Positions 30,439 to 39,935 of a DNA stretch of 64,000 nucleotides are shown piece after piece (position 1 is the stretch's first letter; each line of letters begins with the position of its first letter). Below the pieces are notes generated by a model. It was not told the DNA's origin. It ran no database searches and saw nothing but the letters and a program-made list of their open reading frames with translations. Made by a program: the position numbers and the translations under genes. Source of the stretch: Promethearchaeota archaeon (GTDB taxonomy: Archaea > Asgardarchaeota > Lokiarchaeia > Sigyniarchaeales > SOKP01); the NCBI GenBank assembly GCA_029838195.1, contig JALGVJ010000010.1, positions 49,772 to 113,771 of the forward strand. The letters are read 5' to 3'.

Positions 30439-31365
30439 TCATTCGAGGAATGCGCCATTATTTAGCGGATGCATCAAGGTATATGATTTTTTAATCCGGG
30501 TAATGTCATTTTTCGCATAAATTCTGGTAGTATTGGGGCTACTATGCCCTAAGATATCTTGCAGCTCACTAATATCCATTCCCGAGCGGCGTAAATGAGT
30601 AGCTCCCGTATGTCGAAAGACGTGCGGTGTAATGATTCTGGACTTTGAAAATCCGCATTTCTCCTTGATAATGTTTATATCTTTTTGGATGACACGAGCG
30701 GATAGTTTCTTACCTCGCGTGTTAACTAATAAATAATCATCCGGTTCCCATGTTAGTCTATCAATTAAGCTCTGTTTAAGTACTTGAAGGGTTTTGGAGT
30801 CAACGGGGACGATTCTTTCCTTGTTTCCTTTCCCTCTTAATCGAATGTATCCTCGAGAAAAATCCACGTCTTTAATTCTAATATTACAAATCTCACTTAC
30901 TCTTGCCATGGTGGAATATAAGAGGCGTATTAAAATATAATACCGTTGGCTTTTTTTTGAATTGAAAAGGGTTTTATTGGTTAATTTCTTGAAAATAAGT
31001 TTCATTTCCTCAATGGTTAAGAACTTGGGCAAATTTTCCTCCATTTTAATTTTCGGTGATTTAATTTTTTCCATGGGGTTGTTTTTTAAGAATTCATTTA
31101 GAGTTAAGAACTTAAAAAAGGAGCGCAAGCAAGCAATTTTTCGGCTGATAGCTTTCTTGGTATAATTTTTTTCCTTTAATTTTTTTAAAAAAAACCGTAT
31201 TTTCTGCAAGAGAAAGGGCGAATTAATATCTAAATCCCCGACAATTTCAATGAACTTGCATAAATCATATTTATACGCTTTAATCGTGGAACGAGAACAT
31301 CCTTCTTCGATTTCTTTTGCGATTAAAAAATCTTCAATGAACTGAGAAATCTTCATTCCATCCAT
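30439..31365 (-). CDS. Xer-like tyrosine recombinase
   Basis: 308 residues with an N-terminal SAM-like core-binding domain (residues 5-90) and a C-terminal catalytic domain. Catalytic residues seen: R155 (MARVSE), K179 (RGKGNKER), H248 and R251 (TPHVFRHTGATHL), H274 (LGHSS) and nucleophile Y283 (TRIYAK). It resembles archaeal XerA, which resolves chromosome dimers at a dif site; integrases of mobile elements are an alternative. It lies 150 bases upstream of orc1/cdc6 on the same strand, suggesting a replication-related neighbourhood. No dif site was identified by eye. Confidence 0.9.
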   Translation of the reverse strand: MDGMKISQFIEDFLIAKEIEEGCSRSTIKAYKYDLCKFIEIVGDLDINSPFLLQKIRFFLKKLKEKNYTKKAISRKIACLRSFFKFLTLNEFLKNNPMEKIKSPKIKMEENLPKFLTIEEMKLIFKKLTNKTLFNSKKSQRYYILIRLLYSTMARVSEICNIRIKDVDFSRGYIRLRGKGNKERIVPVDSKTLQVLKQSLIDRLTWEPDDYLLVNTRGKKLSARVIQKDINIIKEKCGFSKSRIITPHVFRHTGATHLRRSGMDISELQDILGHSSPNTTRIYAKNDITRIKKSYTLMHPLNNGAFLE

Positions 31366-31488
31366 GTTATGTAGATATTATTCTAGTACTTATTAAAGGT
31401 AAGTAATATCCACGTGATACATGAAGAAATTAAGAAACGTTGAAGTTTTTTAAAGGAATCATTAAAAAAGAAGAGAAGAAGTTCTTTT

Positions 31489-32424
31489 TCATTCTTTTTT
31501 TTTCGTGCGTATGTACTTGTTCGCATTAATAGCGGCACGGGCTCCCTCTGCTGTAGCGAAAACGACTTGAAAAAGCCCCCCCGTCACATCGCCTGCTGCA
31601 TAAATCCCTTTAATATTGGTTTCCTGCTCTTCATTTACTTTAATATTTCCTTTATCATCCAGTTCAATACCGGCTTTCTTAAAAATAGAATTGGAAGGAA
31701 GATGGGACAAGATAAAGAGGCAATCTAATTCAAACACTTCAACACGCCCCTCTTTTTTAGGATCAAGGGATTTGGCAACAATTTTTTGAATGGTTCCTTC
31801 CTTGGTAGGTACAATTTCGGTAATTTCCATTTGATCTATTATTTCGATTCCTTTTTCTCTAACTTCTTGGACTTGTTCGGGCAATTGTTCCATGGGTACT
31901 TTCGTGATGATTTTTATCTTGCAACCCATTTGATGGAGAACAAGAGCATCCTCTATGACTTCTTCATCCCATCCATAGAGATATACGGTTTTATCCTTGT
32001 ATAAAGGTCCGTCACAGAGTGCACAATAAGATACACCAAATCCAATGAGTTTTTCCTCTCCTTTTATTTGTTCTTTTCTATGACCTCTTCCAGTGGTGAT
32101 GATGACAGCATCTGCTGTAAAATTAGCATTCTTAGTCGATATCAAGTTAGCGCCCATTCCCACCATGAGCGAAATCACGTCTCCTCCCATGATTTTAACA
32201 TTGGAATAAGCTTTTAATTGTTCTCTAAATCGTGATAATAACTCGGAGCCCGAAATATTCCAATAACCGGGATAGTTCGAAATTTCTTTGGCTTGAGTTA
32301 ATGCTGAAGGTTCTTTTCCTTGAAGAATGATCGTGTTTCTATTAGCTCTCCCACAATATAAGCCAGCAGTTAATCCAGCAGGGCCTGCTCCTATTATTAA
32401 CACTTCACATGAGTAATCTTCCAT
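31489..32424 (-). CDS. Thioredoxin reductase-like flavoprotein without usual NADPH motif
   Basis: Low-molecular-weight TrxR fold: N-terminal FAD site IGAGPAGLTAGLY, dithiol centre Cys-Ala-Leu-Cys (YCALCDGP, about residues 134-137), and the C-terminal FAD motif GIYAAGDVTGG. The second dinucleotide site is unusual: VYLYGWDEEVIED stands where GGGNSAAE is expected, and the HRR-type phosphate-binding motif is missing (IITKVP). Archaeal relatives that use F420 or other donors are known, so an alternative electron donor is likely. A GTG at 32433 could add three residues, but its GTGAG is better read as the ribosome site for the ATG at 32424. Confidence 0.87.
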   Translation of the reverse strand: MEDYSCEVLIIGAGPAGLTAGLYCGRANRNTIILQGKEPSALTQAKEISNYPGYWNISGSELLSRFREQLKAYSNVKIMGGDVISLMVGMGANLISTKNANFTADAVIITTGRGHRKEQIKGEEKLIGFGVSYCALCDGPLYKDKTVYLYGWDEEVIEDALVLHQMGCKIKIITKVPMEQLPEQVQEVREKGIEIIDQMEITEIVPTKEGTIQKIVAKSLDPKKEGRVEVFELDCLFILSHLPSNSIFKKAGIELDDKGNIKVNEEQETNIKGIYAAGDVTGGLFQVVFATAEGARAAINANKYIRTKKKE

Positions 32425-32744
32425 AAAGCTCACTTTTAATTCTCATTTTGATAAACAATAGAATGATTTTATTTTTAAATTTTTTTATTCCGTGAAATAA
32501 AAACATAATCTCAAAAAAGAATGTTATTAAATGCTTGATTGATTTTTTTCCACTCTCTTGAGAAACTATGCCCAATAAATATTAACGATAAAGTATTAAT
32601 GATAAATAAGCATGAAACACGTGCTCTTACAACCATCCTCATGAATTTAAATTAGAAAAATATTCAAGATTTATTAAAAGATACCCTGAAATTATTCTTG
32701 AAGCATTTTATCTAATGAATTAATTATTCTTGCGAAAAAATATA

Positions 32745-35000
32745 ATGAATGAATTTAAAAAACTATTTCACTACACAATACTTAGCAAAAAGCAAATCTT
32801 TTTCTTCGCTTCCATACCATGTATGGCATTAGTTTTTTTAAATTTAATTTACCTCGATGTTTTGATTGATTTACAGCAATATTATTATATAATGAGGCTT
32901 TATCGTGGATTAATTATAATGAGCAGTATAAGTATCATTCTTTTTTTCCCTTCTGCTCCGTTATTTTTCCTGATTCTTAAGAACAATAAAGATTTTACCT
33001 TTTTAGAAAAATTGAGTTTAACCATTATCACTAATACTTGCTTCTATATTATTTTTGGATACATTGCTGCGATTTTTAATATCCCCATAATGGGACATTA
33101 TTTTTTTTCAATATTAATTATCTTTTTTCTCCTACAAGTAGGTTATTTAAAATTCCAAGCGCATAAAGGAAAAACTAAGAAAATGCTGAAAACAAAATCA
33201 TCAGTATTAACTAATATTAATGAATTTACATTAAAACAAATTTTCTTAAAGAATTTTTCCCTAAATTCAATATTGCTCATTATTTTTATCTTTTTAATTT
33301 GTATCCTGAATTTAGTTAGAAATCCTTATTTTTTTGGAACAGATCCTTGGCTTCATATTTTAATCATTAAAAAAATAACCGAAATGAATTATTTACCGCT
33401 AATGGATTATCACGATGAATTGGGGCTTCATATTTTTTGTGCCGTCATTCAATTTTTTTCTGGAGTAGATCATCTTTCCATTCCGCGATATTTCATATTT
33501 TATACTTATTTCATTTCAGCTCTTGTTCTTTATAACCTTTTCATGAGAATTTTTAAAAATCAGAACCTGGCCGTTTTTGGCGTGTTCCTTTTAGAGTTTT
33601 CTATGTTAGGATTTTCTTACATGATGCTACAATTTTGGCCTTCTGGCTTAGCTTTTATTATCGGGTTGGAAATATTTTTTCTTTTTTATGTTCGATTTCA
33701 ACGATTCATTCAACCAAACCGTCCTGAATGGGGGCAAATTCGCTCGTCTCTCAAGCTCTATTATTCACTCATCCTTCTTTTTTTCACCTGCTCTACACTT
33801 ACTCATGCCATAACCTCCATAACATTATTGCTTCCCTTGATAAGTACTTATTTTATTTACTTGTTAAAAGATTGTAGACGAGGTTTTGATTTTCTCTTAT
33901 TAATTGGATTATTTGGAATTTACCTCGTTCTTACTTTTTTAGGAGTAGGATATGGACATTATTATTTTTTACAGCCCATGAGTATTCCATGGTATTACGT
34001 TTTGGGAGCAGTCCTCATCGTCGGAACCATAGTTTGGAGATTTAAAAAATCTTTGATATTTACGAGCGGAAGATTTTCTAAAGCCATTAAGGGAGAACGC
34101 TCGCTTTTATATAAAAAAATTGAAGATAAAATCATCTTGCCTCTTATTTCTTCTATATTGCTTCTCATTTTAGTAATTTTTATAATTGGAAACATCTTGA
34201 TATTAAACTTAAATATTTCTTTTTTATTTTTATTCTTTGACATTTTTGCTTTTTTTTCCTTTTCTTTCTGGGGACTTGCTGTATTTCAAAAGAAACCCCG
34301 TGGAAAACCTATAACCATTTGGGCTTTATCCATTAATTTTATTTTCTTAGGTGTTTTGTTTATCGATTTAATGACTATAAATGAAAAAGTATGGACAAGG
34401 ATTCTTTATCTAGGCTCCGTGGCCATTATCATCGGTTTTGTCTCATATATTTATAAAATTATTAAAACAGATGGCATCTCATTAATGAAATACAAGATAC
34501 TCCTCTTATTTATTGTATTTTTCTCAATACCCGCCACGGCTTACTATGAGCATCTTGGCATTGCTAATTTTTCCATGAGGCAACGAGAAGTCCGTGCCAT
34601 TGAATGGTTATCCCAACACACTTCCGGGAAAAAAGTTCTCATCATGGAATTTGGACACGATTACGTATTTCTTTATTATGATTATCCGTATGATTTGGAT
34701 AATAAGTCTTTAAGAAATTTTGATCTTCATTATATTATTAGCCATGAAAATAATTATTTTGACCCGGCAAATCACGTGGATGAAAAAGGAGTAAACCAAT
34801 TAAAAAAGTTAAAAGAGGAATACGGAACGGATGTATACGTAGTAGTTGATAATTTTTATTTTTTAAACGTGGGATGGCAAGTATATGGCCAATTATCTGA
34901 TGAACAATTAGAACAATATTATCATTTGGATTATTTAAACAGAATTCAATCCTCTCGTTCCATTAACGGCCAAGGGACCTCGTATTATTGGGTAATATAA
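32745..35000 (+). CDS. GT-C type membrane glycosyltransferase-like protein
   Basis: 751-residue protein with about 13 membrane helices and a soluble C-terminal domain from about residue 620. After the fifth helix a first extracellular loop carries GTDPWLH, an acidic motif like the catalytic loop of GT-C enzymes (oligosaccharyl transferase or mannosyltransferase types), which use dolichol-phosphate sugars. The C-terminal part has FGHDYVFLYYDYP. A TTG at 32730 is possible; the ATG at 32745 is chosen. It starts a cluster of membrane proteins that likely build a surface glycan. Exact sugar unknown. Confidence 0.78.
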   Translation: MNEFKKLFHYTILSKKQIFFFASIPCMALVFLNLIYLDVLIDLQQYYYIMRLYRGLIIMSSISIILFFPSAPLFFLILKNNKDFTFLEKLSLTIITNTCFYIIFGYIAAIFNIPIMGHYFFSILIIFFLLQVGYLKFQAHKGKTKKMLKTKSSVLTNINEFTLKQIFLKNFSLNSILLIIFIFLICILNLVRNPYFFGTDPWLHILIIKKITEMNYLPLMDYHDELGLHIFCAVIQFFSGVDHLSIPRYFIFYTYFISALVLYNLFMRIFKNQNLAVFGVFLLEFSMLGFSYMMLQFWPSGLAFIIGLEIFFLFYVRFQRFIQPNRPEWGQIRSSLKLYYSLILLFFTCSTLTHAITSITLLLPLISTYFIYLLKDCRRGFDFLLLIGLFGIYLVLTFLGVGYGHYYFLQPMSIPWYYVLGAVLIVGTIVWRFKKSLIFTSGRFSKAIKGERSLLYKKIEDKIILPLISSILLLILVIFIIGNILILNLNISFLFLFFDIFAFFSFSFWGLAVFQKKPRGKPITIWALSINFIFLGVLFIDLMTINEKVWTRILYLGSVAIIIGFVSYIYKIIKTDGISLMKYKILLLFIVFFSIPATAYYEHLGIANFSMRQREVRAIEWLSQHTSGKKVLIMEFGHDYVFLYYDYPYDLDNKSLRNFDLHYIISHENNYFDPANHVDEKGVNQLKKLKEEYGTDVYVVVDNFYFLNVGWQVYGQLSDEQLEQYYHLDYLNRIQSSRSINGQGTSYYWVI

Positions 35001-35055
35001 AAAAATAAATTCTTTTTTTAAGAATTAAAATCATTTTCTCAAGGAAGTAGATATC

Positions 35056-35961
35056 ATGGAAGAAAAAAAAACAATCCCGATTTATAAATATTATCTTTAT
35101 TCCATTCTCATCATGTCGGCAGTTCTTACATTTTTAAGAATTTATTTTTATTTTTTTCAAGATCCATTTTTTAGCTATAATAGAGATATTGATTTTAATA
35201 CATTGTACGTGTTCATGGAGAGCGGATTGGTCAATTATTATAATACGGATTCTATTGGTGGATTTAGAGCATATTATCTCTACTATTGGTATTTTTTGTT
35301 TTATCCCATCTATTTATTTCCCGTACATGTAGGCGTGTACATTTGGGATGCTCTTAGAGTAATTACCAGTATCTTCGTGGCGAAAAGGATTGATTCGATT
35401 ACTGAAAATGATGTGGATAAGGTTATTTTTTTTGTTTTAAGCGGACTTGGTTTTTTTGCTGATGCATATTTAAACAATAACAATTGGTTAATCCAAGCGT
35501 TTTTGGTTCTCTCTTTTGACATGCTAAATGAAGATAAAAAGTGGCATGCGGGCTTATTATTTACCTTGGCGATGTACAAAATCATTGTAATTATATTTCC
35601 ATTCATGTTATTAATTGTCAAGAAAATAAAATTAAAAGACCTAATTTACTATTTTCTGCCATTGAGTATTTTTTTCCTGCCCTATTTAATATTTCCCGAC
35701 TATTTCCTGGCCATGTATTATAATTGGACATACATGGAAATTAAAGTGGAGGAAATGAATTTTTTATTATTAATCTATTTATACTCCTGGCAAGTCTTTC
35801 AAACTGCTCAATTAATGTTTGAAGGGTTTATCATTTTAATTTTTTTAGAAAACATCAAGACTTTCAAGTGGCGCAAGAGATACCGAATTTTAATCCTTAC
35901 TTTGCTAATTGCCTTGAATACAACCTTTCCTTTTATTTTATGGCCGCTTTTATATGATTGA
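35056..35961 (+). CDS. Membrane protein, GT-C/GT87-like
   Basis: 301 residues, about 8-9 helices. The first loop after helix 1 contains SYNRDIDFNTLYVF, an acidic RDxD motif in the place of the GT-C catalytic Asp. Shorter than full GT87 proteins (about 400), so it may be a divergent or partial member. AAGGA precedes the ATG. It begins 55 bases after the 751-residue GT-C gene and is probably cotranscribed. Confidence 0.7.
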   Translation: MEEKKTIPIYKYYLYSILIMSAVLTFLRIYFYFFQDPFFSYNRDIDFNTLYVFMESGLVNYYNTDSIGGFRAYYLYYWYFLFYPIYLFPVHVGVYIWDALRVITSIFVAKRIDSITENDVDKVIFFVLSGLGFFADAYLNNNNWLIQAFLVLSFDMLNEDKKWHAGLLFTLAMYKIIVIIFPFMLLIVKKIKLKDLIYYFLPLSIFFLPYLIFPDYFLAMYYNWTYMEIKVEEMNFLLLIYLYSWQVFQTAQLMFEGFIILIFLENIKTFKWRKRYRILILTLLIALNTTFPFILWPLLYD

Positions 35962-36017
35962 TAAAATAGTTTCCTTTTTCAATTCTCTCAAACCATGAGC
36001 AAGTTAAATTTAGAAGT

Positions 36018-36782
36018 TCAATATCTTTTATAAAAATAAATGGTAACGAGAGAAAAAGCAAGCACTAAAATAAGAAATACGGGGAATTGGTAAATAAATT
36101 TGGATATTAAAGAGATATCAATTAAAACTTGATGATTTCCAATATATAGTTTATAGGAGACCAAGATTCCTTGAGAATCATAAAGTGCCATGACTTTAAA
36201 ATCTTCTGAAGGATTTCCTCCCTGCTCATCCCCTTGTTTCACTTCTAAAGAAAGAGTTAATAAATATGTCACGTCCACTTCATAGCCTTCATGAAGTGTA
36301 GTTTCTAATTCTTTTAAATATTCTCCCACGGGTATTGGCAACCAAAAAGGAACGTAATCCAGAAAAATAAAGTTTTCTGGAAAATGATTTGGATTAATGA
36401 AATAGTATAATCGCATTTCCAAAGGGGTACCTTGAGTTCTTTCACTCTCTGTCCATCCCAAATGATTAAAAACAATTTTAAGTGCTCGTTCATTGCTTCC
36501 CGTTCTCATGCTATAAACGAGGTCATTCTCACTTGTCTCTAAAATCTCCCATTGCATTATCGCTCCTTCTCTTATCCCTTTTAAAAGTAGGAATTTTTCT
36601 TGCCATCCTATTCCAAATAGCTTCTGTAATTTTTTCTCATCAACTATATTACATTTCCAAGCAAGATTATCCCCTTGTTTTACTCCAATTTTATATTCAT
36701 TACCAAGAACTAAAATTGTAGTTGTCCCTAAAAGCAATAAAAACAGGATTAAAGCAGTAAATAAGAATTTAGTTCTTCTCAC
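36018..36782 (-). CDS. Membrane-anchored extracellular protein
   Basis: 254 residues: an N-terminal signal-like helix (residues 5-26), a soluble beta-rich ectodomain starting KIGVKQGDNLAWKC, and a C-terminal membrane helix (about 232-250) with a short basic tail. The opening V/K-x-G-D-x-L-x-W pattern recurs in many archaeal surface proteins. It overlaps the end of the upstream GT87-like gene by 14 bases, so the two are coupled. GTG start behind GGAG. Function unknown; perhaps a glycan-bearing or envelope protein. Confidence 0.72.
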   Translation of the reverse strand: MRRTKFLFTALILFLLLLGTTTILVLGNEYKIGVKQGDNLAWKCNIVDEKKLQKLFGIGWQEKFLLLKGIREGAIMQWEILETSENDLVYSMRTGSNERALKIVFNHLGWTESERTQGTPLEMRLYYFINPNHFPENFIFLDYVPFWLPIPVGEYLKELETTLHEGYEVDVTYLLTLSLEVKQGDEQGGNPSEDFKVMALYDSQGILVSYKLYIGNHQVLIDISLISKFIYQFPVFLILVLAFSLVTIYFYKRY

Positions 36783-38046
36783 CGTGAAGTTCTACTCCTT
36801 TTTCGGATTTTCCTAAAATTTTATCGAGAAAAACGCAACATTTGCAAGTTCCGATAAAAATAATGATGAGAAAAACAGTCGAATAGAAATTGTAAGGAAA
36901 ATAAGGGGCGGTAAGAAACCAGAAACTCATGAATAGTAGATCAAAAAAATTGAGGAAGAAAAAACCTCTTTTAAAATACGGGGTGGTCATCTTAGAATGA
37001 CGGGGTAAGTTAAACATGAGGATGATTAAAAGAGGAGTCAGATTTAATAGATGATGGTCCCAAGAATCATAAAATACTAATAATTGGATTAAAATCCCAA
37101 GTACATATCCGTAAATTATTTTATATTGGTTTGGTTTTCCCAAGAGATATGCAAAAAAAGCCACGCCAGCGACAATTGCTCCCACGACAAATAAAATTTG
37201 CAGTTGATTGAAGGGAATGTTATAAACATAGCAAAAATTAATAATGAGCTTGGTAATGCTAAAAGAAAAATTTATCCGTATGGGACTTGCCCCCGTGAAG
37301 TTAGTGATCATGAATCCTTCAAACATTTCAGGATATAAATAAAATAATAAAACATTCAATGAGCTAGGAATCAACACGCCTAAAATTCTCATGAAGCTTC
37401 TTGGAAAATCAAAAATTATTTTTTTTTGTTTCACGTTCAATTGAATGATCAATAAAAAAGGAACGAGAGCAAGGGAAATGGGTTTAAAAATAATACTAAG
37501 TCCTATTAAAATTCCCGCTACTAGCTGCCATTTTAGTTGGTTTTTTTTAAGTAGAATGTATAAGGAGAGCAAGATCACGAATATAAAAGGAACATTAAAT
37601 TGCCCCAATATGTAATTAAACACGTGGGGTACTCCCATTAAATAAAAACAGGTGTATAATATCACTCTATCATCATTTTTTTCATGGTCGGAATGTCTCA
37701 CGAATAAAGCAATTTTATATATCAACACGCTCGTGTAAATGTTAAGAACTAAGCTCAAGGTATTAAAAAGAACAAAACCTAAATCAAATCCCGCCAAATA
37801 AAAAGGAATGAAAAAGATCGCAACTAAAGGCAAATAACGAAAATCCCATAAATAATTATCTTGATTATATAGAATCCTAGGGTCGCTCATGAAAATTTCC
37901 CCTGCTTTCATGAAGACGATAAAATCATTCTGATTTCGAAAGAATATTAATGTCAAAATTACCGCCAAAATAAAATAAAACGAATGTAAAAACACTGCTG
38001 CTCGAAATATTTTGAAATTCCATAATTCTTTTAGCCGTTCCTTCAA
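36769..38046 (-). CDS. GT87-like polyprenol-phosphate-sugar mannosyltransferase
   Basis: 425 residues with about ten helices. It shows the GT87/DUF2029 pattern: an Asp in FRNQNDFIVFMKAG in the first external loop, LYNQDNYLWDFRYLPLVAIFFIPF, and GQFNVPFIFVILLSLYILLKK. Such enzymes transfer mannose from polyprenol phosphate to lipids or proteins outside the membrane. TTG start at 38046. Its end overlaps the ectodomain gene at 36018-36782. Part of the 32.7-38.0 kb envelope cluster, although on the opposite strand to the first two GT genes. Confidence 0.83.
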   Translation of the reverse strand: MKERLKELWNFKIFRAAVFLHSFYFILAVILTLIFFRNQNDFIVFMKAGEIFMSDPRILYNQDNYLWDFRYLPLVAIFFIPFYLAGFDLGFVLFNTLSLVLNIYTSVLIYKIALFVRHSDHEKNDDRVILYTCFYLMGVPHVFNYILGQFNVPFIFVILLSLYILLKKNQLKWQLVAGILIGLSIIFKPISLALVPFLLIIQLNVKQKKIIFDFPRSFMRILGVLIPSSLNVLLFYLYPEMFEGFMITNFTGASPIRINFSFSITKLIINFCYVYNIPFNQLQILFVVGAIVAGVAFFAYLLGKPNQYKIIYGYVLGILIQLLVFYDSWDHHLLNLTPLLIILMFNLPRHSKMTTPYFKRGFFFLNFFDLLFMSFWFLTAPYFPYNFYSTVFLIIIFIGTCKCCVFLDKILGKSEKGVELHGEKN

Positions 38047-38394
38047 AATGAAAAAACCTCTTCTCGAATTTAAATGGTAGCGCTCAATTTGGAATACTCA
38101 ATAAGAATTAATTCCTTCATGACATTCCTTCTTCATAATTTAAAGGGTTTCTTAAGTAAGAATAAAATCTTGACTTCCAAAATATTACATGCTTGAAAAG
38201 GTTATTTATCTCAAGCAAATATCACATCTATCTCAAACCTTTATTTTCCCTTGAGTTAATGTAAAAGTCAGCAAGAATATTTCTTTTTTATTAATTCGAA
38301 AAAATTATTAGGGAGAAATCAAGAATTTCAAAAATAATATGTAGTGCGGATGATTTTAATTAAGTACATTTACTTTAAATGTTCGTTAAATACC

Positions 38395-38544
38395 ATGAAT
38401 GATGTAAAAGAGAAAAAACAAATAGATGAAAAGGAAATAGAGAGAAAACTCGATATCTTGTGGAAAAACTGGGAATCTCGAAGACGATGTGAAAAAACAC
38501 ACGTCCCTAAATTTATTCAACAGGAAAAAAATGAATCAAATTAA
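38395..38544 (+). CDS. Small charged helical protein
   Basis: 49 residues from the ATG at 38395 (a GTG at 38344 would give 66). Highly charged: KEKKQIDEKEIERKLDILW, then a Trp/Arg segment. No recognised family. It ends 25 bases before the nitronate-monooxygenase-like gene and may be a leader gene. Existence uncertain. Confidence 0.4.
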   Translation: MNDVKEKKQIDEKEIERKLDILWKNWESRRRCEKTHVPKFIQQEKNESN

Positions 38545-38569
38545 ATGTCTAAATACAAGGATTTTATGA

Positions 38570-39460
38570 ATGATGATTTGGCAAACTAAAATAACTAAAA
38601 TGACTAAAATTAAGTATCCACTCATCATGGGTGCTTTTGGAGGATGGGGAAAAGCAGAGTTCGCTTCTCATTTCTCTAATGCAGGAGGTTTGGGGATTAT
38701 CGCAGCACTTAATTTTCCGGATTTTAACGATTTTCGAAAAGAATTGTTTAAAATGAAACAACTAACCGATAAACCCTTCGGAATTAATTTGTCTTTACCT
38801 CATTCGAATTTAGAAAACCCCAAGAAAAAGACTCGATCCATGGAAGATTATTTGAACTACGTGGAGATGGCTTTAAAAGAAAATATCACGATTTTTACAA
38901 CTTCGGGTTATAAAGCTAGCTTTATTGGAAAGCGTATTCATGAAGGCGGAGGCCTCTGGTTTCATAAATGCGTGCTCATGAAACATGCGTTATCGGCACA
39001 AAATGACGGTGCGGATGCAGTCACGATAGTTGGTCTTGAAGGAACGGGATTCAAGCATCCATTAACAAATACTACATTAATAAACATTACCATGGGGAAA
39101 AAATTATTGAAAATCCCCATTATAGCAGCCGGAGGTATTGGAGATTCTCGAGGTTTTTTAAGTGCACTGCTAATGGGCGCAGAAGCCGTGTGCTTGGGAA
39201 CAGCCCTCATGGGTACAAAAGAATGTCCGGTATCCGAAAAAATTAAAAATAAATGGCTGCATCAAGACATATTTTCAAAAGAATTTCATGAAAAAATTTA
39301 TCTTTATAACACGAAAAATTTCATGGCGCCTTCTACCGCAATCGGGCATTGTAATAAAATAGTTTCACTAAAAGAATTTATTGATGATCTAATGAAAGGA
39401 GCAGAAGATATTTTAAAAAATTGGGGATTTAAATCAGGCTTTTTTAAAACTATAAGCTGA
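38570..39460 (+). CDS. Nitronate monooxygenase / NPD-family FMN enzyme
   Basis: TIM-barrel FMN oxidoreductase related to nitronate monooxygenase and enoyl-ACP reductase FabK. Seen: the N-terminal PLIMGAFGGWGKAEFASHFSNAGGLG, AVTIVGLEGTGF with GADA, the phosphate-binding IIAAGGIGDSRGF, and LLMGAEAVCLGTALM. 296 residues, slightly short for the family (310-350). The true substrate in archaea is unknown; an anaerobe would more likely use it as a reductase. AAGG precedes the ATG. Confidence 0.87.
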   Translation: MMIWQTKITKMTKIKYPLIMGAFGGWGKAEFASHFSNAGGLGIIAALNFPDFNDFRKELFKMKQLTDKPFGINLSLPHSNLENPKKKTRSMEDYLNYVEMALKENITIFTTSGYKASFIGKRIHEGGGLWFHKCVLMKHALSAQNDGADAVTIVGLEGTGFKHPLTNTTLINITMGKKLLKIPIIAAGGIGDSRGFLSALLMGAEAVCLGTALMGTKECPVSEKIKNKWLHQDIFSKEFHEKIYLYNTKNFMAPSTAIGHCNKIVSLKEFIDDLMKGAEDILKNWGFKSGFFKTIS

Positions 39461-39601
39461 TTTCCGTTTTTCAAAAACTTAAATTAAGTTTAGAGTTCTA
39501 AGCAAGAAGAAAAATTAAAGGAAATTTACTTCACCCTACATGATTTTATTTTTATTGACTTGATAATTTTAATAAATACTGCTAATTACTTGTCATGAAT
39601 T

Positions 39602-39793
39602 ATGAAAAATAACGAAACTTTAAATGTGTATGAAAAATTAAGGCAAAAAATGGATCGCTGGCCAACACGTGCTCCAAAATCCAGAGAAATCATTGCAATT
39701 CTTTAAGAATTATTTACTCCCCAAGAAGCCGAACTGCTTACTTATTTTTAAGCTCCCTTAACAGATCGGGCTTCTCCTCGTCTTATTTTAATT
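39602..39793 (+). pseudogene. Decayed N-terminus of a wHTH/4Fe-4S ferredoxin protein
   Basis: The frame reads MKNNETLNVYEKLRQKMDRW, PTRAPKSREIIAIL, a TAA, ELFTPQEAELLTYF, a second TAA, and then degenerate text. The pattern YEKLRxxxDxxPxxAPKS...LFTPEEAEL is the standard opening of archaeal wHTH-plus-ferredoxin proteins such as the intact gene at 56400. Two in-frame TAA codons and the missing ferredoxin part show that it is dead. Confidence 0.65.
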
Positions 39794-39811
39794 CTCCTCG
39801 TCTTATTTTAA
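39772..39811. repeat. Perfect 20-base tandem duplication
   Basis: TTCTCCTCGTCTTATTTTAA occurs twice back to back (39772-39791 and 39792-39811), within the decayed gene. Identical copies imply a recent slippage event. Confidence 0.85.
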
Positions 39812-39911
39812 TATTTAAACCAAATGGTAATCTATCGAAAAGAAATTAATGCTCTGAAAACGATAAGGTAAGATTCCGGCTAAACTATAAATGGGATCCT
39901 ATATTTCACGC

Positions 39912-39935
39912 AAGGGGTATTTCGAAATACCACTT
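39912..39935. repeat. 24-base dyad centred on TTCGAA
   Basis: GGTATTTCGAAATACC is a perfect 16-base palindrome, extended to 24 bases with one mismatched pair (15G/32A). It could be an operator or an RNA hairpin. No gene starts within 300 bases. Confidence 0.5.
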
